Assembly: GCF_014207095.1 (NCBI RefSeq)
Contig: NZ_JACHBG010000001.1
Coordinates: 1-64,000, forward strand
Reading direction: 5' to 3'
Length of the DNA: 64,000 bases
DNA from: Martinezella lusitana
Lineage (GTDB): Bacteria; Pseudomonadota; Alphaproteobacteria; Rhizobiales; Rhizobiaceae
Position 1 is the stretch's first letter. Each line of letters starts with the position of its first letter. Under the pieces are notes generated by a model, which was not told the origin of the DNA, did no database searches, and saw nothing but the letters and a program-made list of their open reading frames with translations. The position numbers and the translations under genes were made by a program. Below are positions 17,415 through 27,375 of this stretch, one piece after another.

Positions 17415-18596
17415 GTGGCTGGCAGATATGATGTGATCGTCCTCGGTGCGGGCGCTGCGGGGATGATGTGTGCCATCCGTGCCGGCCAGCGCGGGCGCTC
17501 TGTCGTCGTGCTGGATCACGCCGGTGCGCCGGGCGAGAAGATCCGCATTTCGGGCGGCGGCCGCTGCAATTTCACCAACATCCACGCCGGCCCGAAGAAC
17601 TTCCTGTCGGCAAATCCACACTTTGCCAAATCGGCGCTTGCCCGCTTCACGCCGCAGGACTTCATCGCCCTGGTCGCGCGCCACGGTATTGCCTGGCACG
17701 AGAAAACGCTCGGTCAGCTCTTTTGCGACAACAGTGCAAAAGACATCATCCGCATGCTGACCGACGAGATGCGGGCAGCAGGTGTGCAGCTGCGATTGCG
17801 AACGGAGGTCGGCGATATCGAGCAGAGCGCCGCCGGCTATCGTGTCAGCACCTCCGAAGGCGTTTTCGAAGCGACGTCACTCGTCATCGCGACTGGCGGC
17901 AAGTCGATCCCCAAGATGGGCGCAACAGGCTTTGCCTATCGCATCGCCGAACAATTCGGATTGCCTGTCGTCGAAACCCGGCCGGGCCTTGTGCCGCTGA
18001 CGCTCGATCCTCAGTTGCTCCAGCTGATGTCGCCGCTGTCGGGCATTGCAGCCCCCGCCGAGCTTCGGCACGGCAAGACGGCGTTCCGCGAAGCGCTGCT
18101 CTTTACGCATCGCGGCCTCAGCGGCCCCGCGATCCTGCAGATTTCCTCCTATTGGCGCGAGGGTGAGGATATCACCGTCGTCATCGAACCCGATATCGAT
18201 GTCTTCGGACTTCTCAAAAGGGCTAAACAGGCCAATGGCCGCCAGTCGGCGCAAACAGCCCTTGCCGAGATTTTGCCGAAACGCCTGGCGCAGCACTTCG
18301 TCGAGAGCGAAGGCGTGGCCGGCAATATGGCCGATCAATCCGACAAGCGCCTGCAGCAACTTGCGTCGGCCATTCAGTCCTGGTCCGTCAAGCCGTCCGG
18401 TTCGGAGGGTTACCGGACCGCAGAAGTAACCCTAGGCGGCATCGACACCGCCTCTCTCGATTCCCGCACGATGCAGGCGAAAACCGTTCCGGGCCTCTTT
18501 TTCATCGGCGAATGCGTCGACGTCACGGGTTGGCTTGGCGGCTACAACTTTCAATGGGCCTGGGCGTCCGGCCACGTTGCGGGCGAGGCAGTTTGA
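17415..18596 (+). CDS. NAD(P)/FAD-dependent oxidoreductase, HI0933/BaiN family
   Basis: A 393-residue cytoplasmic flavoprotein. The N-terminal FAD site is DVIVLGAGAAGMMCAI (about residues 5-20), followed by GEKIRISGGGRCNFTN, the family hallmark, and a C-terminal GxFFxGECVDVTGWLGGYNFQWA block typical of HI0933-like proteins. Their physiological substrate is mostly unknown. GTG at 17415 is chosen because GAAGGG lies 7 bases upstream; an earlier GTG at 17388 has the ribosome-binding site too close. It is divergent from puuA. Confidence 0.82.
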   Translation: MAGRYDVIVLGAGAAGMMCAIRAGQRGRSVVVLDHAGAPGEKIRISGGGRCNFTNIHAGPKNFLSANPHFAKSALARFTPQDFIALVARHGIAWHEKTLGQLFCDNSAKDIIRMLTDEMRAAGVQLRLRTEVGDIEQSAAGYRVSTSEGVFEATSLVIATGGKSIPKMGATGFAYRIAEQFGLPVVETRPGLVPLTLDPQLLQLMSPLSGIAAPAELRHGKTAFREALLFTHRGLSGPAILQISSYWREGEDITVVIEPDIDVFGLLKRAKQANGRQSAQTALAEILPKRLAQHFVESEGVAGNMADQSDKRLQQLASAIQSWSVKPSGSEGYRTAEVTLGGIDTASLDSRTMQAKTVPGLFFIGECVDVTGWLGGYNFQWAWASGHVAGEAV

Positions 18597-18750
18597 GTTT
18601 CCATTTCAAGGCGTTATCGCAACTGTGACAAAATGGAACACACCTCTGGTACTCGCGTTTTCCTTTCTTACATCTTTCGTGAATACATTGGCAGTTGCCG
18701 AAAGTACCTTTTGGCGGTTATCGTGTCAGTGCGAAAATGGGAATATACTC

Positions 18751-18894
18751 ATGAACAGAACAAAGCGTCGTGCTCGCGCCATTGCAATCGCTCAGACCCG
18801 TGACAATGCCAAACTCGTGGCAGCAAGACTTTTAATGTTGGCGACCGGCGTTACCGCTGCCTGCATCGCTCTGCTGGCCATACGCGGCCTCTGA
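18751..18894 (+). CDS. Small single-span membrane protein
   Basis: A 47-residue open frame with a strongly basic N-terminus (RTKRRARAIAIA), then one hydrophobic span (about residues 28-45) and an immediate stop. The layout, positive inside then one helix, is that of a small inner-membrane protein. The ribosome-binding site is weak (GGAA), and I do not recognise a family. It may be real or accidental. Confidence 0.35.
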   Translation: MNRTKRRARAIAIAQTRDNAKLVAARLLMLATGVTAACIALLAIRGL

Positions 18895-19216
18895 CAGCGC
18901 CGCAGAAGACACCATGCAGCCGTCGCTCGGCGGCGGCTTTCCTCGGCTCGGAACACGGGTGGCACCAACCATTCGCGGTGTTTTTACCGACGATACAACC
19001 TGCGCCGGCCCCCTTATCTGAAAATTAATTAATCGCACCCACAATTCGCGACGATTTCATGGGGCGCTCTACTGCACGTTAGAGCCGAAGCAATGATTGC
19101 TTCCCGTTTTTTACTCGGGAACCCCGCCTGCGAATATTTCAAGAACGATGGTTATACATCCGGTCAGCGCCGAGGTGGCGCCGATGGGGAGCGGTGTGTG
19201 AGAGGTTAGGACCACA
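18895..19216. other. Intergenic region upstream of the chemoreceptor gene
   Basis: No gene is supported in these 322 bases. Visible structure includes GAAGCAAT-G-ATTGCTTC at 19087-19103, a perfect palindrome followed after two bases by a T-run, which looks like an intrinsic terminator, and an AT-rich ATTAATTAAT palindrome near 19024. The chemoreceptor promoter should lie between the palindrome and 19217; no clear consensus is seen. Confidence 0.4.
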
Positions 19217-21754
19217 ATGTTCATTGATAAGATACTATCGCGTTTCAAGATCAAGACGAAGGTTCTCATATTCGTCCTTCCATTCGTCATCAGCATTTCC
19301 GCCGTCGGCCTCACCGGACTTTACGCGTCCGGGCTTCTGCAGGGGCGGATGGAAATCTCCAACAGCGTCCTGCAATCGCTAACCGGCTTCAAGAACCTCT
19401 ATGGTTCGATGGACGACTTCCTGCGCATCACCAATACGCAACAGCGCGATAAGCTTTATGGAGACATCAAGTCCCAGCAGGGCGTGCTCAATACGACGCT
19501 CGGCCAACTCGGCCAGGAAGCGGATGGTCGCGACAACCTGAATCAGGCGATCACCAAGACCGCCGACATGGCCAACCTCGTCGGCAGATTGTGGACGCTG
19601 CACGAGCAGGAACTCGCGCTTCGCAAGACGATCGACGACGCACAGAAGGCGCTGATCAGCGCTCGCTTCAACGTCAATTTCAACAGCCAGCAGCTTGAGG
19701 ATCAAGTACGGCAGGATCAAGCCGACGCGACCTCGACGCTGCGCTCTGCCGACCGCCTGCTGAAGGGCGGCGACCTGCTTGTCTCCGTGGCGGAAGATTT
19801 CAACAAGGCCGCGACGCCCGCCGACAAGATGAAGCTCCTCAAGGACCGGCTGACGGATCTGAACAAGGCGCAGCGCGCCATCGATCTCGCCCTGCCGCAA
19901 AACCAGAAGAGCGTCGTTCAGTCGCTGATTAGCACGATCAAGGATCTGACGGCTGCCACCGAAAGCGCCGATGCGCCGACCGACGACAGCGTTGCCAATG
20001 TCGGACGCCTCCTGTCGCGCTTCCGTCAGACCTCGACCTATACGCAGTTGACGGCGACGCAGATGATGCGTCAGGCGACCACGACCTTCGTATCGCTTGA
20101 TGCCCGCGTGGCGCAAACGAACTCGATCCTCCAGGACACCCGCCGCCTGCAGGATTCGATCTATTCGCTGCAACTCGTCCTCGCCGAATTCAACGCCAAT
20201 ACGAACAAGGACAATCTTATTCGCTTGCGGCAGGAAATCTCCAAGCTCAACGGGGATATCGATACCCTCAACCAGAGCGCCCAGAGCATGGATTTTGCCG
20301 GCGATATCGATGCAGCCATTCGTCCGGCGATCCAGTCGATGGACGGCGCAGCGGTGAAGCTCGTCGACATCATCACGCAGCGGGTCGGCGAATATGCGGG
20401 CGCCCGCCAGCAGCTCGATCAGGTCTGGGGTCAGCTCACCGCATTTGCCGAGACGCAGAAGCAGAGCGCCGGCACCGAACGCGATCAGGCGAACTACATC
20501 TCGATCCTGGCAACCGCTCTCGGTATCATTCTCTCGGTCGCCGGCGGCATTGCTTTAGTTCTGACCTTGCAGCGCCCGATCGGCCAGATCACCGCCGCCA
20601 TGCGCCGGATCGCCGATGGTATGCTGGAGACCTCGATCTCCGGCGAGCAACGTCATGACGAAATCGGCGACATGGCCCGTGCGCTTGGCATCTTCAAGGA
20701 AAATGCCATCTCCAAGATCCGCATCGAGGAGCAGAGCGACGAAGAGCGCGCCGCTGCCGAACACGAGCGTCAGCGCAACGACACGGAAAAGCGCGAGCTT
20801 GACCGGCAGATCGACTTCGCGGTCAGCGAGCTTGCCGCCGGTCTCGAACGCCTGGCCCAGGGCGATATCTCCGCCACCATCGAGACGCCCTTTATCGGCC
20901 GCCTCGAGCAGCTGCGTCAGGATTTCAACAGCTCGCTTGCTCGTCTGCAGGAAACGCTCAGCCAGGTGCGCAGCAATGTCGAGAGGATCCAGAGCAACGG
21001 CAACCAAATGGCCGCTTCCGCCGAGGATCTGTCGAAGCGCACCGAGCAGCAGGCGGCGTCGCTCGAACAGACTGCAGCCGCAGTCGATGAGATCACCGTC
21101 ACGGTTCGCTCCTCCGCCGAGCGCGCCAAGGATGCTGACACCATCGTGCGCGAAGCCAAGCGCAGTGCCGATGATAGTTCCGTCGTGGTCGGCAACGCCA
21201 TCGATGCGATGACGCGCATCGAAGACGCTTCCCACAAGATCGAGCAGATCATCGGTGTTATCGATGAGATCGCCTTCCAGACGAACCTGCTGGCGCTCAA
21301 TGCCGGTATCGAAGCAGCCCGCGCAGGCGAGGCCGGCAAGGGCTTCGCCGTTGTCGCCATGGAGGTGCGTGAACTCGCGCAACGCTCCGCAGCCGCGGCG
21401 AAGGAGATCAAGGGGCTGATCAACAAGTCGACCCAGGAAGTCAACTCCGGCTCGCAGTTCGTGCAGGAAGCGGGTGCCGTGCTGGCGCAGATCAGCAGCC
21501 AGATCGTCACCATCAGCCAGCACGTCGAAGGCATTGCCCGCGCAAGCCACGACCAGGCGAGTGCGCTGCAGGAAGTCAACGCGTCGGTCAACCACATGGA
21601 TCAGATGACCCAGCAGAACGCCGGCATGGTCGAGGAGACCACGGCGGCCAGCCGAGAACTGGCCAGCGAAGCCGACACACTGTTGCATCTCATCCAGCAG
21701 TTCAGGATCGAGGCCGGCTACGGTAGCGGCTATGCACGGCAGGAAGCTGCCTGA
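19217..21754 (+). CDS. Methyl-accepting chemotaxis protein with large sensor domain
   Basis: An 845-residue chemoreceptor. It has a first membrane span (about residues 16-36), a helical periplasmic sensor of nearly 390 residues, a second span (about 425-450), HAMP segments (about 451-600, including [18 protein letters not shown]), and the cytoplasmic signalling hairpin centred on [22 protein letters not shown] (about 683). The long all-helical sensor suggests a helical bimodular type, so the ligand may be a small organic acid or similar. No C-terminal CheR/CheB pentapeptide is seen; the tail ends ARQEAA. The gene is monocistronic, with a strong terminator after the stop, and is not linked to a che operon. 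Confidence 0.92.
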   Translation: MFIDKILSRFKIKTKVLIFVLPFVISISAVGLTGLYASGLLQGRMEISNSVLQSLTGFKNLYGSMDDFLRITNTQQRDKLYGDIKSQQGVLNTTLGQLGQEADGRDNLNQAITKTADMANLVGRLWTLHEQELALRKTIDDAQKALISARFNVNFNSQQLEDQVRQDQADATSTLRSADRLLKGGDLLVSVAEDFNKAATPADKMKLLKDRLTDLNKAQRAIDLALPQNQKSVVQSLISTIKDLTAATESADAPTDDSVANVGRLLSRFRQTSTYTQLTATQMMRQATTTFVSLDARVAQTNSILQDTRRLQDSIYSLQLVLAEFNANTNKDNLIRLRQEISKLNGDIDTLNQSAQSMDFAGDIDAAIRPAIQSMDGAAVKLVDIITQRVGEYAGARQQLDQVWGQLTAFAETQKQSAGTERDQANYISILATALGIILSVAGGIALVLTLQRPIGQITAAMRRIADGMLETSISGEQRHDEIGDMARALGIFKENAISKIRIEEQSDEERAAAEHERQRNDTEKRELDRQIDFAVSELAAGLERLAQGDISATIETPFIGRLEQLRQDFNSSLARLQETLSQVRSNVERIQSNGNQMAASAEDLSKRTEQQAASLEQTAAAVDEITVTVRSSAERAKDADTIVREAKRSADDSSVVVGNAIDAMTRIEDASHKIEQIIGVIDEIAFQTNLLALNAGIEAARAGEAGKGFAVVAMEVRELAQRSAAAAKEIKGLINKSTQEVNSGSQFVQEAGAVLAQISSQIVTISQHVEGIARASHDQASALQEVNASVNHMDQMTQQNAGMVEETTAASRELASEADTLLHLIQQFRIEAGYGSGYARQEAA

Positions 21755-21993
21755 TCGCAGCCAGTATCCTCGCAATCGTCACAGGCGGACCGGCGGACAT
21801 CTCGCCGGTCCGCCTTTTTCATTGCTGCAACGAATGCGCCCAGGCCTGTGATCAGCCGTCCGGCCCAGACGACGAGGGCTGGAGGATCCATGCTGTAGTC
21901 GTGATAGAACAAGTCTTCGTTCCTGCGCCACCGCTCTTCGCGGGCTTGGGTTTGCAATTCGATGGCCTTGGCCAAAGCGATGCTGTCCATCAT
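21730..21993 (-). CDS. Small hypothetical protein with Cys-rich tail
   Basis: An 87-residue protein from ATG at 21993, with GGAG 8 bases upstream. The N-terminal half is helical and charged ([20 protein letters not shown]), the middle has a hydrophobic stretch ([22 protein letters not shown]), and the tail carries four cysteines ([16 protein letters not shown]), which could bind a metal. It is convergent with the chemoreceptor gene, overlaps its last 25 bases, and contains the receptor's terminator hairpin within its codons. I do not recognise the family. Confidence 0.5.
   Translation of the reverse strand: MMDSIALAKAIELQTQAREERWRRNEDLFYHDYSMDPPALVVWAGRLITGLGAFVAAMKKADRRDVRRSACDDCEDTGCDQAASCRA
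21783..21819 (+). terminator. Intrinsic terminator of the chemoreceptor gene
   Basis: A perfect 13-base stem with a 7-base loop is followed by a continuing T-run, 28 bases after the stop at 21754. It is encoded inside the opposite-strand small ORF. Confidence 0.85.
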
Positions 21994-22081
21994 GAGACAT
22001 CTCCATGTTGTGAGGCATCCCTTCAACTACACACACGAATTTGCTTTATAAATAGCCGTTTTCGCCCTATGTTTTTCACTC

Positions 22082-22954
22082 ATGAAAAACACCGGTTGGG
22101 ATTCCTATCAACTTTTCCTCGATGTCGCCCGCGGCGGCGGGTTGACGGGGGCCGTCGCTTCAAGCGGTCTCAGCCCCGCGACCATCGGTCGGCGGATGCT
22201 GGAGCTAGAGCAGCAGATCGGCCGGCCGCTCTTCGAACGCAGTCAGGCCGGCTATACACTGACTGGTGACGGTCAGGCGCTGTTCGATCAGTTGCTGGAA
22301 ATGGAGGCGGCCGCCCGCAAGGTGGATAGCTGGCAACGCGATGCGCAGGGCGGCGCGATCGTCCGTATCGCAGCCGGCACCTGGGTTGGATGGTTGCTCA
22401 GCCAGAATATGCCTTCCATCTGCTCGGAACGCGACGGGTTTCGCATCGATCTGCATCTGGGCGAACGCCGCGCGAGCTTGGCCCACCGCGAAAGCGATAT
22501 CGGCATCCGCGCCTTTGAACCCGAGGAGAGCAATCTTGCCGCCATCAAGACCGGTGATGTGGCCTATGCCGCCTATCAGGCGCGCAACATGCGCTTTGCC
22601 GGGCCTCAGCGCTGGATCGCCGTCGCGGAGGAAGAGGCGATCTCGGCCTATCTGCGCTGGCCCTATCAGAACAAGCGGGAAGGGATCGCCTTCACAGTGA
22701 GCCGGCCGCGTTCGATGTACGACCTCGTCCTGGCCGGATCGGGTATTGCCGTTCTGCCCTGCTTCGTCGGGGATCAGGAGCCGAGGCTGGAACGGGCAGG
22801 CGAGGAGATCGCTTCGTTGCGTCACCGGCAGTGGATCGTCATGAACAATGCGGATCGTCATCGCCGCGAAATCCGCACCGTCGTCGATCGCATGGCCCGA
22901 CTGCTGAAAAGCCATTCGGAGTTGTTTGCCGGCAAGCGTCCGACCTACGCTTGA
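22082..22954 (+). CDS. LysR-family transcriptional regulator
   Basis: A 290-residue LysR-type regulator. The winged helix-turn-helix occupies about residues 5-65 (YQLFLDVARGGGLTGAVASSGLSPATIGRRMLELE, LFERSQAGYTLTGDG), and the effector domain follows from about 90. It is divergent from the small Cys-tail ORF and about 180 bases upstream of potF on the same strand, so it may respond to a polyamine or amine and act on potFGHI, but no binding site was demonstrated. Confidence 0.85.
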   Translation: MKNTGWDSYQLFLDVARGGGLTGAVASSGLSPATIGRRMLELEQQIGRPLFERSQAGYTLTGDGQALFDQLLEMEAAARKVDSWQRDAQGGAIVRIAAGTWVGWLLSQNMPSICSERDGFRIDLHLGERRASLAHRESDIGIRAFEPEESNLAAIKTGDVAYAAYQARNMRFAGPQRWIAVAEEEAISAYLRWPYQNKREGIAFTVSRPRSMYDLVLAGSGIAVLPCFVGDQEPRLERAGEEIASLRHRQWIVMNNADRHRREIRTVVDRMARLLKSHSELFAGKRPTYA

Positions 22955-23135
22955 GGCTCGGTTGGGCAAGCTCTCCCCAACCATTCGCCACTCTTACGAC
23001 GCTGACCGGCAAATCCGCGAAAGAGGAAGGGGTCATGCTTTTCCCCTTGTCGCCTTCCGATTTCCTTTCTAGTCTAACGGGAAAAACAGAGGGTTGGGTG
23101 TCGCCACGATACCCTTGAACGTATCAGGAGAGATT

Positions 23136-24233
23136 ATGAAGTCCATGTTCGCTAGGCTTGCAGCAACGGCTTTCACGGTCGTTTCGCTGGCAACCGTCGC
23201 TCAGGCAGAAGACAAGGTCGTCAATATCTACAACTGGTCGGATTATATCGATGACTCGATCCTGTCCGATTTCACCAAGGAAACCGGTATCAAGGTCGTC
23301 TACGATACCTTCGATCAGAACGAGACGGTGGAAACCAAGCTTCTCGCCGGCAAGACCGGTTATGACATCGTCGTCCCGACGGCCTATTTCCTCCAGCGCC
23401 AGATCAAGGCGGGGGTCTTCCAGAAGCTCGACAAGTCCAAGCTGCCGAACATCACCAACATGTGGGACACGGTGCAGCAGCGCATCGCCACCTACGATCC
23501 CGGCAACCAGTACGCGATCGACTATATGTGGGGCACCAGCGGCGTCGGCTACAATGTCGACAAGGTGAAGCAGATCCTCGGCTCCGACGAAGCGCCCGAC
23601 ATCGACATCGTTTTCGATCCGAAGCTCGCTGCCAAGTTCAAGGATTGCGGCATCTATATGCTGGACTCGCCGACCGACGTCATTCCGGCCGCTTTGCGCT
23701 ATCTGGGTCTTGATCCGAACTCGACCAAGCAGGAGGATTTCAAGAAGGCCGAAGATCTCTTGACGGCGGTCCGCCCCTTCGTCCGTAAGTTCCATTCCTC
23801 GGAATACATCAATGCGCTTGCCAACGGCGATATCTGCGTAGCTTTCGGCTATTCCGGCGATGTGCTGCAGGCACGCAACCGCGCCGCGGAAGCAAAGAAC
23901 GGCGTGAAGATCAGCTATTCGATCCCCAAGAAGGGCGCGCAGATGTGGTTCGACGTCATGGCGATCCCGGCCGATGCGCCGCACGTCGCTGAAGCGCATG
24001 CCTTTCTCAACTATATCATGAAGCCGGAAGTCATCGCCAAGGCCAGCAACTTCACTGCCTATGCCAATGGCAACAAGGCATCGCAGCAATTCGTGAGCAA
24101 GGATGTGCTGGAGGATCCCGCTGTCTACCCGACCGATGCGGTCCGCGAGAAACTGTTCACCCTCACGCCTTGGGACTCCAAAACGCAGCGCGTGGCAACG
24201 CGCTTGTGGACAAAGGTCACCACAGGCCAATAA
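23136..24233 (+). CDS. potF: Putrescine ABC transporter, substrate-binding protein
   Basis: A 365-residue spermidine/putrescine-binding protein. A Sec signal peptide (about residues 1-22, ending AQA/E) is followed by VVNIYNWSDYIDD, the family start motif, which contributes to the polyamine pocket. Other typical blocks are NETVETKLLAGKTGYDIVVPTAYFL and DYMWGTSGVGYN. The ATG at 23136 has CAGGAG upstream. It is first in potFGHI and is separated from potG by a terminator-like hairpin. Putrescine rather than spermidine is inferred from resemblance to PotF and the nearby puuA-puuB. Confidence 0.9.
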   Translation: MKSMFARLAATAFTVVSLATVAQAEDKVVNIYNWSDYIDDSILSDFTKETGIKVVYDTFDQNETVETKLLAGKTGYDIVVPTAYFLQRQIKAGVFQKLDKSKLPNITNMWDTVQQRIATYDPGNQYAIDYMWGTSGVGYNVDKVKQILGSDEAPDIDIVFDPKLAAKFKDCGIYMLDSPTDVIPAALRYLGLDPNSTKQEDFKKAEDLLTAVRPFVRKFHSSEYINALANGDICVAFGYSGDVLQARNRAAEAKNGVKISYSIPKKGAQMWFDVMAIPADAPHVAEAHAFLNYIMKPEVIAKASNFTAYANGNKASQQFVSKDVLEDPAVYPTDAVREKLFTLTPWDSKTQRVATRLWTKVTTGQ

Positions 24234-24241
24234 TTCGAAGC

Positions 24242-24268
24242 GGCCCGGACGGCAACGTCCGGGCCTTT
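24242..24268 (+). terminator. Attenuating terminator between potF and potG
   Basis: A perfect 10-base stem with a GCAA tetraloop is followed by TTTCCTT, 8 bases after the potF stop. The T-run is broken, so partial read-through is expected, giving more binding protein than ATPase and permease. Confidence 0.7.
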
Positions 24269-24461
24269 CCTTAAGAGAATAGTTTCAGAATCGCGAGCGC
24301 TCCGAGAAGGGGGGAGGCGCGCTGAAACATATTCGGGAAAAGAGTGCAGCGGCTTTCCGTCCGAAATGCACAAACAAACAAGAAGAATGGGGGTTTCCGT
24401 GCCTCGATGGAAGGCGGAAATGCTCTCGGAAAGCCCGTTCAGGGCGTCCATTTGGGGATAG

Positions 24462-25607
24462 ATGATGAAGTCACTCGGTAATATCCGGCGTTCCTTTGCT
24501 CCTTGGACCGATCCTTCGGCCAAGCCGTACATTTCCTTCAAGAACGTGACGAAGAAGTTCGGCGATTTCACCGCCGTCGACGACCTCTCCCTGGATATCT
24601 ACAATCGTGAATTCTTCGCACTCCTTGGTGCATCGGGCTGCGGCAAGTCAACGCTGCTGCGCATGCTGGCAGGCTTCGAGCAGCCAACGACGGGTGAAAT
24701 CGTGCTCGACGGCCAGAACCTTGCCGGCACGCCGCCCTATCGCCGCCCCGTCAACATGATGTTCCAGTCCTATGCGTTGTTTCCGCATATGTCGGTGGAA
24801 AAGAATATCGCCTTCGGCCTCAGGCAGGATGGCATGCCGAAGGCGGAAATCGACGATCGCGTCGCGCAGATGCTGAAGCTCGTCAAGCTCGAGCAATTTG
24901 CCAGGCGCAAGCCCAACCAGCTTTCCGGCGGTCAGCGCCAGCGCGTGGCGCTTGCCCGCTCGCTTGCCAAACAGCCGAAGGTGCTGCTGCTCGACGAACC
25001 GCTCGGCGCGCTCGACAAGAAGCTGCGCGAAGAGACGCAATTCGAGCTGATGGATCTGCAGCAGAGCCTCGGCCTCACCTTCGTCGTCGTTACTCACGAT
25101 CAGGAAGAGGCGATGACCATGGCGGACCGTATCGCGGTCATGAGCCATGGCAAGGTGGTGCAGGTGGCGACGCCTGCCGAAATTTACGAAGCGCCCAATT
25201 GCCGCTTCGTCGCCGACTTCATCGGTGATGTGAACATACTCGACGGCAATGTGACCTCCGCGCACACCGGCATCGTCGAAATCGCTGTCGATTCAGCCTT
25301 TACCCTGCGCGCAGCGACCAGCGATGTCCCGAGCGAGGGAAGCCGCGCCAGCATCGCAATCCGGCCGGAGAAGCTGCGGGTAACGCCGCGCCCACCCGCC
25401 AACGCCTCCGTCAATGCTGCCGAAGGTGAAATCTGGGATATCGCCTATCTCGGCGACATGACCGTCTTCCATGTGAAGCTGAAGAGCGGGCAAGTGCTCA
25501 AGGCCTCGTCGCTGAATGCCGTTCGCGCCGTGGAGGAACCCTTTGCCTACGATCAGAATGTCTGGGTATCCTTCGACGAAAATGCCGGCGTGCTGCTGAA
25601 GGACTGA
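24462..25607 (+). CDS. potG: Putrescine ABC transporter, ATPase
   Basis: A 381-residue ATPase of the PotA/PotG class. Walker A is GASGCGKST (about residue 56), signature LSGGQRQRVALARSL (about 153), Walker B VLLLDEP, and the C-terminal TOBE region starts at about 255. About 230 bases separate it from potF; no gene is seen there, but a GGGGATAG ribosome-binding site precedes the ATG. It is followed two bases later by potH. Confidence 0.92.
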   Translation: MMKSLGNIRRSFAPWTDPSAKPYISFKNVTKKFGDFTAVDDLSLDIYNREFFALLGASGCGKSTLLRMLAGFEQPTTGEIVLDGQNLAGTPPYRRPVNMMFQSYALFPHMSVEKNIAFGLRQDGMPKAEIDDRVAQMLKLVKLEQFARRKPNQLSGGQRQRVALARSLAKQPKVLLLDEPLGALDKKLREETQFELMDLQQSLGLTFVVVTHDQEEAMTMADRIAVMSHGKVVQVATPAEIYEAPNCRFVADFIGDVNILDGNVTSAHTGIVEIAVDSAFTLRAATSDVPSEGSRASIAIRPEKLRVTPRPPANASVNAAEGEIWDIAYLGDMTVFHVKLKSGQVLKASSLNAVRAVEEPFAYDQNVWVSFDENAGVLLKD

Positions 25608-25609
25608 CC

Positions 25610-26521
25610 ATGAAAGCGCTCGGCTCTTCCATCTATCAGCGCCTGGTCATCATCGTTCCCTATGCCTGGTTGCTGATCTTCTTTCTGGCACCCTTCCTCA
25701 TCGTCTTCCGCATCTCGCTGTCGACGAAGGCGCTGTCCGTGCCTCCTTACGATCCGTCATTCGCCTGGGCCGACAGTTTCAGCGACTGGTGGGATAAGCT
25801 GCAGACCATGTCGTTCGACAACTATGTGTGGTTGACGGGCGACCCGCTCTATATGAACGCCTACCTGCAAAGCCTGCAGATCGCCGGCATTTCGACCCTA
25901 TTGACGCTGATCATCGCCTATCCCATCGCCTACGGCATGGCGCAGGCACCGCGGACGATCCGGCCGACGCTGCTGATGCTGGTCATCCTGCCCTTCTGGA
26001 CGAGCTTCCTCATCCGCGTCTATTCCTGGATGTCGATCCTCAGCACAACCGGCCTCCTGAACCAGCTGTTGACGGCGCTCGGCATCATCCATGAGCCGCT
26101 CGTCATCCTCAACACCAATACCGCCGTCTACATCGGCATGGTCTATTCCTATCTGCCCTTCATGGTGCTGCCGCTTTATTCCGCGCTGGAAAAGATGGAC
26201 GGCACGCTCATCGAGGCGGCGCAGGATCTCGGCTGCACGCCGATCGGCGCCTTCTGGCGCGTCACCTTTCCGCTTTCGCTTCCCGGCGTTATCGCCGGTT
26301 GCATGCTGGTCTTCATCCCGGCTGTCGGCGAGTTCGTCATTCCCGACCTGCTCGGCGGCTCGGAAACCCTGATGATCGGCAAGGTGCTCTGGACCGAATT
26401 CTACAGCAACACCGACTGGCCACTGGCCTCGGCGGTGGCGACCATCCTGCTGCTGGTGCTGGTGGTGCCGATCGTCTTCTTCCAGCATTTCCAGGCCAAG
26501 GCCGACGAGAAGGGGAGATAA
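25610..26521 (+). CDS. potH: Putrescine ABC transporter, permease
   Basis: A 303-residue permease with about six spans. The EAA loop reads EAAQDLGCTPIGAFWRV at about residue 202. A first membrane segment (about 15-35) precedes a long periplasmic loop. It is placed between potG and potI and starts two bases after the potG stop, indicating translational coupling. It should pair with PotI to form the inner-membrane channel. Confidence 0.92.
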   Translation: MKALGSSIYQRLVIIVPYAWLLIFFLAPFLIVFRISLSTKALSVPPYDPSFAWADSFSDWWDKLQTMSFDNYVWLTGDPLYMNAYLQSLQIAGISTLLTLIIAYPIAYGMAQAPRTIRPTLLMLVILPFWTSFLIRVYSWMSILSTTGLLNQLLTALGIIHEPLVILNTNTAVYIGMVYSYLPFMVLPLYSALEKMDGTLIEAAQDLGCTPIGAFWRVTFPLSLPGVIAGCMLVFIPAVGEFVIPDLLGGSETLMIGKVLWTEFYSNTDWPLASAVATILLLVLVVPIVFFQHFQAKADEKGR

Positions 26522-26524
26522 TCG

Positions 26525-27343
26525 ATGATCCGCTGGTCTCGTTTCAACATTGTTTCCGTCACGCTCGGTCTGGCCTTCCTCTATCTGCCGATCCTGCTGC
26601 TGGTCATTTACTCCTTCAACGCCTCTCGCCTGGTCACCGTCTGGGGCGGCTTCTCGACGCAATGGTACGTGCACCTCTTCAGCAACGACACGATGCTGAG
26701 CGCCGCCTGGCTGACCGTGCGCATCGCGCTCTTGTCGGCGACGATCGCGACCGTGCTCGGCACGCTCGCGGCGCTGACGCTGGTGCGCTACACGCGCTTC
26801 CGCGGCCGCATCCTGTTTTCCGGCATGATTTATGCACCGCTCGTCATGCCTGACGTGATCACCGGCCTGTCGCTGCTGCTGCTCTTCGTCACGTCGGGGG
26901 TCGATCGCGGTTTCTGGACGATCGTGATGGCGCATACGACACTGACCATGTGCTTCGTCGCCGTCGTCGTGCAATCGCGTCTGCTGACCTTCGATCGCTC
27001 GATCGAGGAGGCCGCAATGGACCTCGGCGCGCCGCCCGTGCGCACCTTCTTCGAGGTGACGCTGCCGATCATCGCGCCAGCCGTGTTTTCGGGCTGGGTT
27101 CTGGCGCTCACGCTTTCGCTCGATGATCTGGTCATCGCCACCTTCTCATCCGGCGCCGGCGCCAAGACGCTGCCGATGCTGATCTACAGCCAGGTCAAGC
27201 TTGGCGTGACGCCTGAGATCAATGCCGTCTGCACCATTCTGATCGGCGTCGTCGCGAGTGGCGTCATCTGCGCCTCGATCGTGACCAAGCGTCGCGAAGT
27301 GCAGCGTCAGAGGGACGAGCAGGCGGCAGCCGCAGGACGATGA
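26525..27343 (+). CDS. potI: Putrescine ABC transporter, permease
   Basis: A 272-residue permease of the PotC/PotI class. The EAA loop reads EAAMDLGAPPVRTFFEV at about residue 162. It starts three bases after potH. It is the last gene of potFGHI and is convergent with the AsmA-family gene, with 32 bases between the two stops and no clear terminator visible. Confidence 0.92.
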   Translation: MIRWSRFNIVSVTLGLAFLYLPILLLVIYSFNASRLVTVWGGFSTQWYVHLFSNDTMLSAAWLTVRIALLSATIATVLGTLAALTLVRYTRFRGRILFSGMIYAPLVMPDVITGLSLLLLFVTSGVDRGFWTIVMAHTTLTMCFVAVVVQSRLLTFDRSIEEAAMDLGAPPVRTFFEVTLPIIAPAVFSGWVLALTLSLDDLVIATFSSGAGAKTLPMLIYSQVKLGVTPEINAVCTILIGVVASGVICASIVTKRREVQRQRDEQAAAAGR

Positions 27344-27375
27344 TCGGCAGTCTCGCTCACGGGCGCAGCGGAAAA

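Noticed and set aside
18965..18982. TGGCAC motif as a sigma-54 promoter upstream of the chemoreceptor
   Set aside because: The second element after the spacer reads ATTC instead of TTGC, so it does not match the -24/-12 consensus.
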